Notes under the pieces: generated by a model
Seen by the model: the letters and a program-made list of their open reading frames with translations, nothing else
Told to the model about the DNA's origin: nothing
Database searches by the model: none
Source of the DNA: Streptococcus anginosus subsp. whileyi MAS624
GTDB lineage: Bacteria; Bacillota; Bacilli; Lactobacillales; Streptococcaceae
Assembly: GCF_000478925.1 (NCBI RefSeq)
Contig: NZ_AP013072.1
Coordinates: 226,501-290,500 of the forward strand
Length of the DNA stretch: 64,000 nt
Direction: 5' to 3'
Shown: piece after piece, positions 48,269-58,099 of the stretch
How positions within the stretch are numbered: position 1 is the first letter of the stretch
Layout: the number at the start of each line of letters is the position of its first letter
Translations under genes and position numbers: made by a program

Positions 48269-48811
48269 ATGGCTAATCGTTTAAAAGAAAAATATCTTAA
48301 TGAAGTAGTTCCTGCTTTGACTGAAAAGTTTAACTACTCATCTGTTATGGCTGTGCCAAAAGTGGATAAAATCGTTTTGAACATGGGTGTTGGAGATGCT
48401 GTATCAAATGCTAAAAATCTTGAAAAAGCTGCTGAAGAGCTTGCTCTTATCTCAGGTCAAAAACCACTTATCACTAAAGCTAAAAAATCTATCGCCGGCT
48501 TCCGTCTTCGTGAAGGTGTAGCGATTGGTGCTAAGGTAACTCTTCGCGGCGAACGCATGTATGAATTCTTGGATAAATTGGTTACTGTATCACTTCCACG
48601 TGTTCGTGACTTCCACGGTGTTCCAACAAAATCATTTGATGGACGCGGAAACTACACACTTGGTGTGAAAGAACAATTGATTTTCCCAGAAATCAACTTT
48701 GATGATGTCGACAAGACTCGCGGTCTTGACATTGTTATTGTAACAACTGCTAACACGGATGAAGAATCACGTGAATTGCTTACAGGCCTTGGAATGCCTT
48801 TTGCAAAATAA
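48269..48811 (+). CDS. rplE: 50S ribosomal protein L5
   Basis: 180 residues, binds 5S rRNA in the central protuberance. [20 protein letters not shown] and [20 protein letters not shown] are typical. AAAGGAG site; rpsN follows after 17 bases. Confidence 0.98.
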   Translation: MANRLKEKYLNEVVPALTEKFNYSSVMAVPKVDKIVLNMGVGDAVSNAKNLEKAAEELALISGQKPLITKAKKSIAGFRLREGVAIGAKVTLRGERMYEFLDKLVTVSLPRVRDFHGVPTKSFDGRGNYTLGVKEQLIFPEINFDDVDKTRGLDIVIVTTANTDEESRELLTGLGMPFAK

Positions 48812-48828
48812 TCTAGGAGGTAAATAAA

Positions 48829-49014
48829 TTGGCTAAAAAATCAATGATTGCTAAGAACAAACGCCCTGCGAAGTTCTCTACGCAAGCTTACACTCGTTGC
48901 GAACGTTGTGGTCGTCCACATTCAGTTTACCGCAAGTTTAAACTTTGCCGTGTTTGCTTCCGCGAGTTAGCATACAAAGGACAAATTCCAGGCGTTACCA
49001 AAGCTTCTTGGTAA
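48829..49014 (+). CDS. rpsN: 30S ribosomal protein S14, zinc (type Z) form
   Basis: 61 residues with a TTG start behind AGGAGG. Zinc-binding cysteines are C24, C27, C40 and C43 (CERC and CRVC), so this is the short zinc-dependent S14. Streptococci often carry a second, zinc-independent S14 elsewhere. A 185-base gap follows. Confidence 0.97.
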   Translation: MAKKSMIAKNKRPAKFSTQAYTRCERCGRPHSVYRKFKLCRVCFRELAYKGQIPGVTKASW

Positions 49015-49199
49015 TTATAGCTTCCATTTTCGCCGTGAGTCGTCGTTATTCGCTCTTGTCTAACCTAAGTTATGCTTGCGAGCGAATGCCTAGACTCACT
49101 TAGAAAATGAAATTTATAAATAAAATAATATTCTGAGCCTAGCTCAATCATTAACTAGCAAGTGAATTATCAAACTACTAGTAAGAGGAGAAAAACAAA

Positions 49200-49598
49200 A
49201 TGGTTATGACTGACCCAATTGCAGACTTTTTGACACGTATTCGTAATGCGAATCAAGCAAAACATGAAGTGCTAGAAGTACCTGCATCAAATATCAAAAA
49301 AGGGATTGCTGAAATCCTTAAACGCGAAGGTTTTGTGAAGAACGTTGAGTACATTGAAGATGATAAACAAGGTGTTATTCGTGTATTCCTTAAATACGGT
49401 CAAAACGGTGAAAAAGTTATCACTGGTTTGAAACGTGTTTCAACACCAGGACTTCGTGTTTACAAAAAATGTGAAGATCTTCCAAAAGTCTTGAATGGAC
49501 TTGGAATTGCGATTATCTCAACATCTGAAGGCTTGTTGACTGACAAAGAAGCACGCCAAAAGAATGTTGGTGGGGAAGTAATCGCCTACGTTTGGTAA
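49200..49598 (+). CDS. rpsH: 30S ribosomal protein S8
   Basis: 132 residues. [20 protein letters not shown] and the C-terminal [19 protein letters not shown] are conserved. In E. coli S8 represses the spc operon; here the 185-base gap before it has no obvious S8 site that I could identify. A 242-base gap follows. Confidence 0.98.
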   Translation: MVMTDPIADFLTRIRNANQAKHEVLEVPASNIKKGIAEILKREGFVKNVEYIEDDKQGVIRVFLKYGQNGEKVITGLKRVSTPGLRVYKKCEDLPKVLNGLGIAIISTSEGLLTDKEARQKNVGGEVIAYVW

Positions 49599-49840
49599 TT
49601 GCATGATACAAAGAGCGTGACGGACAAAGTGAAAATAGGAAATCTAGCGATGAATGCTCACATTCAAGATAGATTTATCTTTTCCCCACAGGCCGTAGCT
49701 CGTGTTCAGATTGGCAAAACTGATTTGAATGATATATTTGAATAAAACGTTAGAACTATCATACAAACTGCTATGATAGTTGCCCCGTGAAAACTGGCCG
49801 TCCTCGGACGACCTGACAATTTAACAGGAGAAAAAATAAC
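49599..49840 (+). other. rpsH-rplF gap, structured
   Basis: 242 bases without an ORF. Contains an ACTATCA/TATGATAGT hairpin near 49757-49782 and GTCC-tc-GGAC near 49800-49809. No T run. Function unknown. Confidence 0.4.
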
Positions 49841-50377
49841 ATGTCACGTATTGGTAATAAAGTTATCGTATTGCCTGCTGGTGTCGAATTGACAAACAAA
49901 GACAATGTCGTAACTGTAAAAGGACCTAAAGGAGAACTCACTCGTACGTTCTCTAAAGATATTGATATTCGTGTGGAAGGAACTGAAGTAACTCTTCACC
50001 GTCCAAACGATACAAAAGAAATGAAAACAATCCACGGAACAACTCGTGCTCTTTTGAACAACATGGTTGTTGGTGTATCAGAAGGATTCAAGAAAGAACT
50101 TGAAATGCGTGGGGTTGGTTACCGTGCTCAACTTCAAGGCAAAAAGCTTGTGCTTTCAGTTGGTAAATCTCATCCAGACGAAGTAGAAGCACCAGAAGGC
50201 ATCACTTTTGAACTTCCAAACCCAACGACTATCGTTATCAGCGGAATTTCAAAAGAAGTAGTTGGACAAACTGCAGCTTACGTACGTAGCCTGCGTGCTC
50301 CAGAGCCATACAAAGGTAAAGGTATCCGCTACGTTGGTGAATTCGTTCGCCGTAAAGAAGGTAAAACTGGTAAATAA
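49841..50377 (+). CDS. rplF: 50S ribosomal protein L6
   Basis: 178 residues. [20 protein letters not shown] and the C-terminal [20 protein letters not shown] are standard. Near the GTPase-associated centre. AACAGGAG ribosome site. Confidence 0.98.
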   Translation: MSRIGNKVIVLPAGVELTNKDNVVTVKGPKGELTRTFSKDIDIRVEGTEVTLHRPNDTKEMKTIHGTTRALLNNMVVGVSEGFKKELEMRGVGYRAQLQGKKLVLSVGKSHPDEVEAPEGITFELPNPTTIVISGISKEVVGQTAAYVRSLRAPEPYKGKGIRYVGEFVRRKEGKTGK

Positions 50378-50458
50378 TGTTATAAGGTTGTTTTTCAACC
50401 AAGATATTTATTTCCAACTTTGTGCTTAGGCACACAATAAAATTAAGAGGTGAAAATT

Positions 50459-50815
50459 GTGATTTCGAAACCAGATAAAAATAAAGTCCGCCAAAAACGC
50501 CATCGTCGCGTTCGCGGAAAACTCTCTGGAACTGCTGATCGCCCACGTTTGAACGTATTCCGTTCTAATACAGGCATCTACGCTCAAGTAATTGATGACG
50601 TAGCGGGTGTAACGCTCGCAAGCGCTTCAACTCTTGACAAAGAAGTTTCAAAAGGAACTAAAACTGAACAAGCCGTTGTTGTCGGCAAACTTGTTGCTGA
50701 ACGTGCAGTTGCTAAAGGTATTACTGAAGTGGTGTTTGACCGCGGTGGATATCTATATCACGGACGTGTAAAAGCTTTGGCTGATGCAGCTCGTGAAAAC
50801 GGATTGAAATTCTAA
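50459..50815 (+). CDS. rplR: 50S ribosomal protein L18
   Basis: 118 residues from GTG 50459, with AAGAGGTG 6 bases upstream. This gives the normal length; a GTG at 50450 overlaps the ribosome site. Binds 5S rRNA with L5. [20 protein letters not shown] and [20 protein letters not shown] are conserved. Confidence 0.96.
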   Translation: MISKPDKNKVRQKRHRRVRGKLSGTADRPRLNVFRSNTGIYAQVIDDVAGVTLASASTLDKEVSKGTKTEQAVVVGKLVAERAVAKGITEVVFDRGGYLYHGRVKALADAARENGLKF

Positions 50816-50833
50816 TAGGGAGGACACTAAAAA

Positions 50834-51328
50834 ATGGCATTTAAAGACAATGCAGTTGAACTTGAAGAACGCGTAGTTGCGATTAACCGTGTTACAAAAG
50901 TTGTTAAAGGTGGACGTCGTCTTCGTTTTGCGGCTCTTGTAGTTGTTGGTGACCGTAATGGTCGTGTTGGTTTTGGTACTGGTAAAGCTCAAGAAGTACC
51001 AGAAGCAATTCGCAAAGCCGTTGAAGATGCAAAGAAAAACCTAATTGAAGTACCAATGGTTGGCACAACAATTCCTCACGAAGTAACATCTGAATTTGGT
51101 GGAGCTCGTGTCTTGTTGAAACCAGCTGTAGAAGGTGCTGGAGTGGCTGCTGGTGGTGCTGTTCGTGCCGTCATCGAATTGGTAGGTGTAGCAGATGTAA
51201 CATCTAAATCACTTGGTTCTAACACTCCAATCAACATCGTTCGCGCAACTGTTGAAGGTTTGAAACGATTAAAACGCGCTGAAGAAGTTGCTGCCCTTCG
51301 TGGTATTTCAGTTTCTGACTTAGCATAA
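50834..51328 (+). CDS. rpsE: 30S ribosomal protein S5
   Basis: 164 residues. The double-stranded RNA-binding domain ([20 protein letters not shown]) and the spectinomycin-site loop ([10 protein letters not shown]) are present and normal. GGGAGGA site. rpmD follows by 14 bases. Confidence 0.98.
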   Translation: MAFKDNAVELEERVVAINRVTKVVKGGRRLRFAALVVVGDRNGRVGFGTGKAQEVPEAIRKAVEDAKKNLIEVPMVGTTIPHEVTSEFGGARVLLKPAVEGAGVAAGGAVRAVIELVGVADVTSKSLGSNTPINIVRATVEGLKRLKRAEEVAALRGISVSDLA

Positions 51329-51342
51329 GAAAGGAGATTCAT

Positions 51343-51525
51343 ATGGCTCAAATTAAAATTACTTTGACAAAGTCTCCAATCGGACGCATTCCGTCACAAC
51401 GTAAAACTGTTGTAGCACTTGGACTTGGCAAATTAAATAGCTCAGTTATCAAAGAAGATAATGCTGCTGTTCGTGGTATGATTACAGCAGTATCACACTT
51501 GGTAACTGTTGAAGAAGTTAAGTAA
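51343..51525 (+). CDS. rpmD: 50S ribosomal protein L30
   Basis: 60 residues: [20 protein letters not shown] and [20 protein letters not shown] are typical of the short bacterial L30. AAAGGAG site. A 160-base gap with a GC-rich hairpin follows. Confidence 0.97.
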   Translation: MAQIKITLTKSPIGRIPSQRKTVVALGLGKLNSSVIKEDNAAVRGMITAVSHLVTVEEVK

Positions 51526-51565
51526 GCAATCATTTCGCTAACAAAACTTTAAATTGAAATAAACT

Positions 51566-51593
51566 AGGGGATGAGAGGATTTTCTCAGCCCCT
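51566..51593 (+). promoter_or_regulatory. hairpin in the rpmD-rplO gap
   Basis: AGGGG-A-TGAGA pairs with TCTCA-G-CCCCT; no proper T run. May attenuate or stabilise the operon mRNA. Confidence 0.5.
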
Positions 51594-51685
51594 AAAACTA
51601 AATATGTGTATAGGCGAGTTTGCAGTAGGGACACCTTTTCCCTGCTGCGAGCGCTAGCATTTTACAAAAGAGGAGAAAAAATATA

Positions 51686-52126
51686 ATGAAACTTCATGAA
51701 TTACAACCTGCTACAGGTTCTCGTAAAGTCCGCAACCGTGTTGGACGTGGTACTTCATCTGGTAATGGTAAAACAGCTGGACGTGGTCAAAAAGGTCAAA
51801 AAGCTCGTAGTGGTGGTAAAGTTCGTCTTGGTTTTGAAGGTGGACAAACACCATTGTTCCGTCGCATGCCAAAACGTGGTTTCTTGAACATCAATCGTAA
51901 AGAATATGCAATTGTAAATCTTGATCAATTGAATGTTTTTGAAGACGGGGCAGAAGTAACTCCAGTTGTCCTTATCGAAGCAGGGATTGTAAAAGCTGAA
52001 AAATCTGGTGTTAAGATTCTTGGTAACGGCGAATTGACAAAGAAATTGACTGTGAAAGCAGCTAAATTCTCTAAATCAGCCGAAGAAGCTATCACTGCTA
52101 AAGGTGGTTCAGTGGAAGTCATCTAA
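51686..52126 (+). CDS. rplO: 50S ribosomal protein L15
   Basis: 146 residues. The Gly/Arg-rich N-terminal extension ([20 protein letters not shown]) threads into 23S r[22 protein letters not shown] is conserved. GAGGAG site; secY follows after 12 bases. Confidence 0.98.
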   Translation: MKLHELQPATGSRKVRNRVGRGTSSGNGKTAGRGQKGQKARSGGKVRLGFEGGQTPLFRRMPKRGFLNINRKEYAIVNLDQLNVFEDGAEVTPVVLIEAGIVKAEKSGVKILGNGELTKKLTVKAAKFSKSAEEAITAKGGSVEVI

Positions 52127-52138
52127 GCGAGGTGACCT

Positions 52139-53446
52139 ATGTTTTTTAAACTATTAAAAGATGCATTAAAAATCAAACAGGTTCGTTCAAAAATTCTCTT
52201 TACAATTTTTATTGTATTAGTATTTCGAATTGGTACGACGATTACTGTTCCAGGTGTTAATGCAAAAAGCTTGGAAGCTCTTAACGGGCTTTCATTTCTA
52301 AACATGCTCAGCCTTGTGTCAGGTAATGCTTTGCGAAATTTCTCAGTATTTGCATTGGGAGTTAGTCCGTATATTACCGCCTCTATTGTTGTTCAATTGC
52401 TACAAATGGATATTTTACCTAAGTTTGTAGAATGGGGCAAGCAAGGTGAAGTTGGACGAAGAAAGTTAAATCAAGCAACGCGCTATATTGCCTTAGTCTT
52501 GGCGTTTGTTCAATCTATCGGTATTACAGCAGGTTTCCATACCTTGTCTAGTGCTAAGTTGGTGGCAACGCCTAACTGGCAAACTTATTTGCTGATTGGT
52601 TTCCTTTTGACAACAGGTTCTATGATTGTGACTTGGTTAGGGGAACAAATCACAGATAAAGGCTATGGTAATGGTGTTTCTATGATTATCTTTGCAGGTA
52701 TCGTAGCAGCAATTCCAGGAATGATTAAGAGTATATATGTAGACTACTTTGTCAATGTACCAAGCAGCCGTATTACTTCATCTATCATTTTTGTTACTAT
52801 TTTGATTATAGCTGTTTTACTCATTGTTTACTTTACAACCTTCGTTCAACAAGCAGAATACAAAATTCCAATCCAGTATACAAAGATTGCGCAAGGTGCG
52901 CCTTCTAGCTCATACCTTCCTTTGAAGGTCAATCCGGCAGGTGTTATTCCGGTTATCTTTGCAAGTTCGATTACTGCCGCACCTGCAGCTATTTTCCAAT
53001 TTTTGACAGCTACAGGTCACAATACACAGTGGGTTCGAGTGGCTCAGTCCTTGTTTGCAACAACAACCGCAAGCGGAATTGTGATGTACGCACTCTTGAT
53101 TATTTTGTTTACATTTTTCTATACATTTGTACAAATCAATCCAGAGAAAACTGCAGAGAATTTGCAAAAGAGCGGTGCCTATATTCATGGTGTCCGTCCG
53201 GGCAAAGGTACAGAAGAATACATGTCCAAGCTGCTTCGTCGCTTGGCAACAGTTGGTTCACTTTTCTTAGGCTTTATTTCGATTTTACCGATTTTAGCAA
53301 AAGATTTATTTGGATTGACAGATGCTGTTGCTTTGGGTGGTACTAGTTTGTTGATTATTATTGCAACTGGTATTGAAGGGATGAAACAACTTGAAGGTTA
53401 TCTTCTAAAGAGAAAATATACTGGCTTTATGAATACAACAGAATAG
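52139..53446 (+). CDS. secY: protein translocase subunit SecY
   Basis: 435 residues, ten transmembrane helices, the pore of the Sec channel. The second-helix plug and lateral gate region (ALGVSPYITASIVVQLLQMD) and the SecA-contacting cytoplasmic loops (GKQGEVGRRKLNQATRYIAL; INPEKTAENLQKSGAYIHGV) are complete. GAGGTG site in the L15 end region. A repeat element separates it from adk. Confidence 0.97.
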   Translation: MFFKLLKDALKIKQVRSKILFTIFIVLVFRIGTTITVPGVNAKSLEALNGLSFLNMLSLVSGNALRNFSVFALGVSPYITASIVVQLLQMDILPKFVEWGKQGEVGRRKLNQATRYIALVLAFVQSIGITAGFHTLSSAKLVATPNWQTYLLIGFLLTTGSMIVTWLGEQITDKGYGNGVSMIIFAGIVAAIPGMIKSIYVDYFVNVPSSRITSSIIFVTILIIAVLLIVYFTTFVQQAEYKIPIQYTKIAQGAPSSSYLPLKVNPAGVIPVIFASSITAAPAAIFQFLTATGHNTQWVRVAQSLFATTTASGIVMYALLIILFTFFYTFVQINPEKTAENLQKSGAYIHGVRPGKGTEEYMSKLLRRLATVGSLFLGFISILPILAKDLFGLTDAVALGGTSLLIIIATGIEGMKQLEGYLLKRKYTGFMNTTE

Positions 53447-53504
53447 AAACAGAGTAAAGAAAGATATTCTATACTTTCAAAAGCAATTTGCGTTAAAGTA
53501 CGAA

Positions 53505-53618
53505 CGCAGTGGTTGATGATGAAAATGAGTTTTTGTTTTCATCCTGAATCAACTATGTTGCGGGGTGGGAGAGCAAATCGAAAATCATAGATTTTCTGAA
53601 GTCTGTCCCACTCTTTCT
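53505..53618. repeat. dispersed intergenic repeat / hairpin after secY
   Basis: CGCAGTGGTTGA (53505-53516) and TCAACTATGTTGCGGGGTGGG frame a different palindromic core (GATGAAAA/TTTTCATC). GTCTGTCCCACTCTTTC follows. Flanks match the element at 8612-8736; the core does not. It probably weakens read-through into adk. Confidence 0.65.
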
Positions 53619-53688
53619 ATTTTGTTTTTAAACAAGTTTATTAAGAATTTATAATAGATTTATTTAAAAACAAAAAAGGAGAAGGATC

Positions 53689-54327
53689 ATGAATCTTTTG
53701 ATTATGGGCTTGCCAGGTGCAGGCAAGGGGACTCAAGCAGCCAAAATCGTTGAGGAATTTGGTGTTGCGCATATCTCAACAGGGGATATGTTCCGTGCAG
53801 CTATGGCAAACCAAACTGAAATGGGGGTACTTGCGAAATCATATATTGACAAAGGTGAATTAGTGCCAGATGAAGTGACTAATGGAATTGTCAAAGAACG
53901 TTTAGCACAAGATGATATTAAAGAAAAAGGTTTTTTATTAGATGGCTACCCACGCACCATTGATCAAGCACATGCACTGGATCAGATACTTGCTGAACTT
54001 GGGCTTACTTTAGACGGGGTTATTAATATCGAAGTGGATCCTAACAGCTTGCTAGAGCGCTTGAGCGGACGGATTATTCACAAAAAAACGGGAGAAACCT
54101 TCCATAAAGTCTTCAATCCACCAGCAGATTATAATGAAGAGGATTATTATCAACGTGAGGATGACAAGCCAGAAACTGTGAAACGTCGTTTGGATGTCAA
54201 TATTGCTCAAGGAGCACCAATTATTGAGCACTATCGTTCTCAAAGCTTGGTTTATGATATTCAAGGAAATCAAGAGATTGATGATGTATTTAAAGATATT
54301 GAAAAAGTCTTGTTGAAGTTAAAATAA
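53689..54327 (+). CDS. adk: adenylate kinase
   Basis: 212 residues. AMP + ATP to 2 ADP. P-loop [10 protein letters not shown] at residues 7-16; AMP site [27 protein letters not shown] region [19 protein letters not shown]. The LID lacks the four zinc cysteines of bacillary enzymes, as in other streptococci. AAAAGGAG site. Confidence 0.97.
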   Translation: MNLLIMGLPGAGKGTQAAKIVEEFGVAHISTGDMFRAAMANQTEMGVLAKSYIDKGELVPDEVTNGIVKERLAQDDIKEKGFLLDGYPRTIDQAHALDQILAELGLTLDGVINIEVDPNSLLERLSGRIIHKKTGETFHKVFNPPADYNEEDYYQREDDKPETVKRRLDVNIAQGAPIIEHYRSQSLVYDIQGNQEIDDVFKDIEKVLLKLK

Positions 54328-54342
54328 AAGCGTTTGTTATAC

Positions 54343-54371
54343 TTGCAATATTTGACAAGTAGTGATACAAT
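54343..54371 (+). promoter_or_regulatory. internal promoter before infA
   Basis: TTGCAA (54343-54348), 17 bases, TACAAT (54366-54371). It lets infA-rpmJ-rpsM-rpsK-rpoA-rplQ be transcribed separately. The leader has a CCTCTGTG-ctc-AGAGG hairpin. Confidence 0.6.
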
Positions 54372-54442
54372 AAATTAGTCTGACTTATAATTGTTACCTC
54401 TGTGCTCAGAGGAATGAATCGAAATTTAGGGGGTGCTTTTGC

Positions 54443-54661
54443 GTGGCAAAAGACGATGTGATTGAAGTTGAAGGCAAAGTAGTTGATACAATGCCGAATG
54501 CAATGTTTACGGTTGAACTTGAAAATGGACATCAGATTTTAGCAACAGTTTCTGGTAAAATTCGTAAAAACTATATTCGTATTTTAGCGGGAGACCGTGT
54601 TACTGTCGAGATGAGTCCTTATGATTTGACACGTGGACGGATCACTTACCGCTTTAAATAA
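54443..54661 (+). CDS. infA: translation initiation factor IF-1
   Basis: 72 residues, GTG start behind AGGGGGTG. S1/OB-fold: [20 protein letters not shown], with [20 protein letters not shown] and [15 protein letters not shown]. Blocks the A site during initiation. rpmJ follows after 24 bases. Confidence 0.98.
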   Translation: MAKDDVIEVEGKVVDTMPNAMFTVELENGHQILATVSGKIRKNYIRILAGDRVTVEMSPYDLTRGRITYRFK

Positions 54662-54685
54662 TCGAAATACTTGGAGGGATAAGAA

Positions 54686-54802
54686 ATGAAAGTAAGACCA
54701 TCGGTCAAACCAATTTGCGAATACTGCAAAGTTATTCGTCGTAATGGTCGTGTTATGGTGATTTGCCCAGCAAATCCAAAACACAAACAACGTCAAGGAT
54801 AA
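54686..54802 (+). CDS. rpmJ: 50S ribosomal protein L36, zinc form
   Basis: 38 residues, GGAGGG site. [20 protein letters not shown] has zinc ligands C11 and C14; C27 and H33 complete the site. Sits between infA and rpsM as in most Firmicutes. Confidence 0.97.
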
Positions 54803-54817
54803 TAGAAAGGAGAAAAA

Positions 54818-55183
54818 ATGGCTCGTATTGCTGGAGTTGATATTCCAAATGACAAACGTGTAGTTGTTTCACTGACTTATGTATACGGTATTGGTCTTCC
54901 AACATCTAAGAAAATTTTAGCAGCTGCTGGAGTTTCAGAGGATATTCGTGTGAAAGATTTAACATCTGATCAAGAAGACGCTATCCGTCGTGAAGTGGAT
55001 GCTATCAAAGTTGAAGGTGACCTTCGTCGTGAAGTAAACTTAAACATCAAACGTTTGATGGAAATTGGTTCATATCGTGGAATCCGTCATCGTCGTGGAC
55101 TTCCTGTACGTGGACAAAACACTAAGAACAACGCTCGCACTCGTAAAGGTAAAGCAGTTGCGATTGCTGGTAAGAAAAAATAA
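54818..55183 (+). CDS. rpsM: 30S ribosomal protein S13
   Basis: 121 residues. Helix-turn-helix start [20 protein letters not shown] and C-terminal tail [20 protein letters not shown] contacting P-site tRNA. AAAGGAG site. Confidence 0.98.
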
Positions 55184-55202
55184 TATAAGGAGGTAAAAAG
55201 TC

Positions 55203-55586
55203 TTGGCTAAACCAACACGTAAACGTCGTGTGAAGAAAAATATCGAATCTGGTATTGCTCATATTCACGCTACATTTAACAACACTATTGTTATGATTAC
55301 TGATGTGCATGGTAACGCAATTGCTTGGTCATCTGCCGGAGCTCTTGGATTTAAAGGTTCTCGTAAATCTACACCATTTGCTGCCCAAATGGCATCTGAA
55401 GCTGCTGCAAAGTCTGCACAAGAACACGGTCTTAAATCAGTTGAAGTTACTGTTAAAGGTCCAGGTTCTGGTCGTGAGTCAGCTATTCGTGCTCTTGCTG
55501 CCGCTGGTCTTGAAGTAACAGCTATTCGTGATGTGACTCCTGTGCCACACAATGGTGCTCGTCCTCCAAAACGTCGCCGTGTATAA
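55203..55586 (+). CDS. rpsK: 30S ribosomal protein S11
   Basis: 127 residues, TTG start with AAGGAGG upstream. [20 protein letters not shown] and the C-terminal [14 protein letters not shown] are diagnostic. Platform of the 30S. Confidence 0.98.
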
Positions 55587-55630
55587 TCATAAACCATTAC
55601 ACTGCTTTTCGTTTAAGAGGGAGTAACTAA

Positions 55631-56569
55631 ATGATTGAGTTTGAAAAACCAAATATAACAAAAATTGATGAAAATAAAGACTATGGCATATTTGTAGTAG
55701 AACCACTAGAACGTGGTTATGGTACAACGCTTGGGAACTCACTTCGCCGTGTACTTCTTGCATCTCTACCAGGTGCTGCTGTGACATCTATCAATATCGA
55801 AGGTGTTCTACACGAGTTTGATACAGTTCCAGGTGTCCGTGAAGACGTCATGCAAATTATTTTGAACGTCAAAGGGATTGCTGTAAAATCTTACGTCGAA
55901 GACGAAAAGACAATTGAGCTTGATGTTGAAGGTCCTGCAGAAATCACTGCCGGTGATATTTTGACAGATAGTGATATTGAAATTGTAAATCCTGATCATT
56001 ATCTCTTTACAATTGGTGAAGGTGCTAGCTTAAAAGCTATTATGACCGTAAATACAGGTCGTGGTTATGTACCGGCTGATGAAAATAAAAAAGATGATGC
56101 ACCAGTAGGGACGCTTGCGGTAGATTCAATCTATACGCCGGTGAAAAAAGTTAATTATCAAGTTGAACCAGCTCGCGTTGGTAGCAATGATGGTTTTGAT
56201 AAATTAACTCTTGAAATCATGACAGATGGGACGATTATTCCAGAAGATGCTCTAGGGCTTTCTGCGCGCATTTTAACGGAACATTTAGACCTGTTTACTA
56301 ACTTAACTGAAGTAGCAAAATCTACCGATGTGATGAAAGAAACAGAAAAAGTTTCAGATGATCGTGTGTTGGATCGTACAATTGAAGAATTAGATTTGTC
56401 AGTTCGTTCGTACAACTGTTTGAAACGTGCTGGTATCAATACTGTATTTGATTTGACAGAAAAAACCGAACCTGAAATGATGAAAGTAAGAAATCTAGGA
56501 CGTAAGAGTCTTGAAGAAGTGAAAGTAAAACTTGCTGATCTCGGTCTTGGATTAAAAAACGATAAATAA
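55631..56569 (+). CDS. rpoA: RNA polymerase alpha subunit
   Basis: 312 residues. The N-terminal dimerisation domain ([20 protein letters not shown]) assembles the core. The C-terminal domain (about 245-312; [20 protein letters not shown]) binds UP elements and activators, and is the target of Spx, whose gene is also in this window. GAGGGAG site. Confidence 0.98.
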   Translation: MIEFEKPNITKIDENKDYGIFVVEPLERGYGTTLGNSLRRVLLASLPGAAVTSINIEGVLHEFDTVPGVREDVMQIILNVKGIAVKSYVEDEKTIELDVEGPAEITAGDILTDSDIEIVNPDHYLFTIGEGASLKAIMTVNTGRGYVPADENKKDDAPVGTLAVDSIYTPVKKVNYQVEPARVGSNDGFDKLTLEIMTDGTIIPEDALGLSARILTEHLDLFTNLTEVAKSTDVMKETEKVSDDRVLDRTIEELDLSVRSYNCLKRAGINTVFDLTEKTEPEMMKVRNLGRKSLEEVKVKLADLGLGLKNDK

Positions 56570-56580
56570 AGGAGGAAAAC

Positions 56581-56967
56581 ATGGCTTACCGTAAACTAGG
56601 ACGCACTAGCTCACAACGTAAAGCAATGCTTCGCGACTTGACCACTGACTTGATTATCAACGAATCAATTGTGACAACAGAAGCTCGTGCTAAAGAAATC
56701 CGTAAAACAGTTGAAAAAATGATTACTTTGGGTAAACGTGGTGATTTGCATGCTCGTCGTCAAGCAGCAGCTTTTGTTCGTAACGAAATTGCATCAGAAA
56801 ACTATGATGAAGAAACAGAAAAGTATACTTCAACTACTGCTCTTCAAAAATTATTCTCTGATTTAGCTCCTCGTTATGCAGAACGTAACGGTGGATATAC
56901 TCGTATCCTTAAAACTGAACCACGTCGTGGTGATGCTGCTCCAATGGCAATCATTGAATTAGTATAA
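56581..56967 (+). CDS. rplQ: 50S ribosomal protein L17
   Basis: 128 residues, last gene of the operon. [20 protein letters not shown] and the C-terminal [20 protein letters not shown] are standard. AAAGGAGG site. A terminator follows about 120 bases later. Confidence 0.98.
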   Translation: MAYRKLGRTSSQRKAMLRDLTTDLIINESIVTTEARAKEIRKTVEKMITLGKRGDLHARRQAAAFVRNEIASENYDEETEKYTSTTALQKLFSDLAPRYAERNGGYTRILKTEPRRGDAAPMAIIELV

Positions 56968-57085
56968 TTTTTATCAATTTTGTTGAGTGTTATGATGATG
57001 GAGTAATGTTACTCTTAGTCTAGCTCTGGTCTACCGCTAGGATTTTTCCTAGCGGGAACACTCATCTTATGATAAGAAAAGTAGA

Positions 57086-57140
57086 CGCTTGTTTACGAAA
57101 TTGCTTTTACAAAAAAACAATTTCGTAAGCAGGCGTTTTT
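57086..57140 (+). terminator. terminator of the ribosomal operon
   Basis: An 18-bp stem (57086-57103 with 57118-57135, two G-U pairs) with an A-rich loop, then TTTTTTAG. One of the strongest hairpins in the window. Confidence 0.9.
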
Positions 57141-57166
57141 TAGAATTTCATAATCGATGCTTCACT

Positions 57167-57189
57167 ACAGAATTTACAGAATTATAATG
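57167..57189 (+). promoter_or_regulatory. candidate comX promoter with tandem repeat
   Basis: TACAGAATT occurs twice head-to-tail (57167-57175, 57176-57184) and runs into TATAAT (57184-57189). The repeats fill the spacer of a promoter with no good -35 (CTTCAC). This could be an activator-dependent promoter. It does not clearly match the ComE or ComR boxes I know. Confidence 0.4.
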
Positions 57190-57393
57190 CTGAATTTATC
57201 ATGAAAACTCCCAAACAGACATCTGTTAATTTTAACTTTATCCGCTGAAAAGAATGTAAAAGTACCTGAAGAGATAGATAGGTGTATTAAGAAGTGCGAA
57301 ATAGAAACCGAAAAGAGTAGAACAGCTACCCAGCTCTCCTAAAAGCTTCAAGTTTGTTATCCTTAAAAGGTAAGAAAAAGGAAGGAGAAGAAG

Positions 57394-57867
57394 ATGGAGT
57401 TCAAGGAGTTATATGCCAAGGTGAGAGGAATTGTACTAAAGTGCTGTCGGGAATATTATGTCCACCTGTGGGAGTTAAGTGATTGGGACCAAGAGGGAAT
57501 GTTGGTGCTCTATCAGTTGGTAAGCCAGTATCCGCAGCTGGTAGAAGAAGAAAGTCAGCTCTATGTTTACTATAAGACCAAGTTCCGGAATCATATCCTG
57601 GACATCCTCCGTAAACAGGAAAGTCAAAAACGCAAACTTGATCGTCAAGCTTATGAAGAAGTGAGCGAGATTGGTCACAAGCTCAGCCTAAAAGAACTAT
57701 ATCTGGATGAATTGGTGATTCTCCGAGACCAGCTAAAGAGCTATCAAGCTCAACTGAGCCCAGAGAAACAGGAGCAGTACGAGCGCTTACTAGCCGATGA
57801 ACGGTTCAAAGGCCGCCAAGCTATGATTCGAGAATTAAGAGCCTACTTAAAAGATTATAGTGATTAA
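57394..57867 (+). CDS. comX: competence sigma factor ComX (SigX)
   Basis: 157 residues. Alternative sigma factor that directs RNA polymerase to com-box promoters. EYYVHLWELSDWDQEGMLVL closely matches the conserved ComX core. KTKFRNHILDILRKQESQKR is the region 2-like DNA-melting segment. RFKGRQAMIRELRAYLKDY is the C-terminal DNA-binding end. AAGGAGAAG site. It lies alone between rplQ and rpsB. Its likely targets here are cinA-recA and the 13.6-kb operon. Confidence 0.93.
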   Translation: MEFKELYAKVRGIVLKCCREYYVHLWELSDWDQEGMLVLYQLVSQYPQLVEEESQLYVYYKTKFRNHILDILRKQESQKRKLDRQAYEEVSEIGHKLSLKELYLDELVILRDQLKSYQAQLSPEKQEQYERLLADERFKGRQAMIRELRAYLKDYSD

Positions 57868-57952
57868 GATAAGTCAGGACTTTCCCTTTTAAAAGGTTAT
57901 AAATTTCGAATGATTTTCTTCGTGCATTTGGCATGAAAAAGCAGAAACCCTC

Positions 57953-57981
57953 TTGTAAAATGGAAGAAATTTTGATATGAT
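57953..57981 (+). promoter_or_regulatory. rpsB promoter
   Basis: TTGTAA (57953-57958), 17 bases, TATGAT (57976-57981). A leader of about 110 bases follows, with GC-rich pairing around the segment 'gccgttgcctacgggtggt' (58030-58049). It may be an S2 autoregulatory leader. Confidence 0.65.
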
Positions 57982-58099
57982 AGTAGATGTCGTGTAATCG
58001 GCAAATACTCATTTCAGATGAATTGTGAAGCCGTTGCCTACGGGTGGTTTTGCGAGTTGAAATCTGGGAGAGGAAAAAACAAAAAAGGAGACATTACTC

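Larger units (their letters stand above)
56968..57393. other. 426-base region between rplQ and comX
   Basis: No ORF. It contains a CCGCTAGG/CCTAGCGG hairpin (about 57034-57056), the operon terminator (57086-57140) and the comX control region. In the latter are a tandem TACAGAATT repeat (57167-57184) overlapping TATAAT (57184-57189), and a palindrome ACAGA-CA-TCTGT (57215-57226). Confidence 0.6.
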
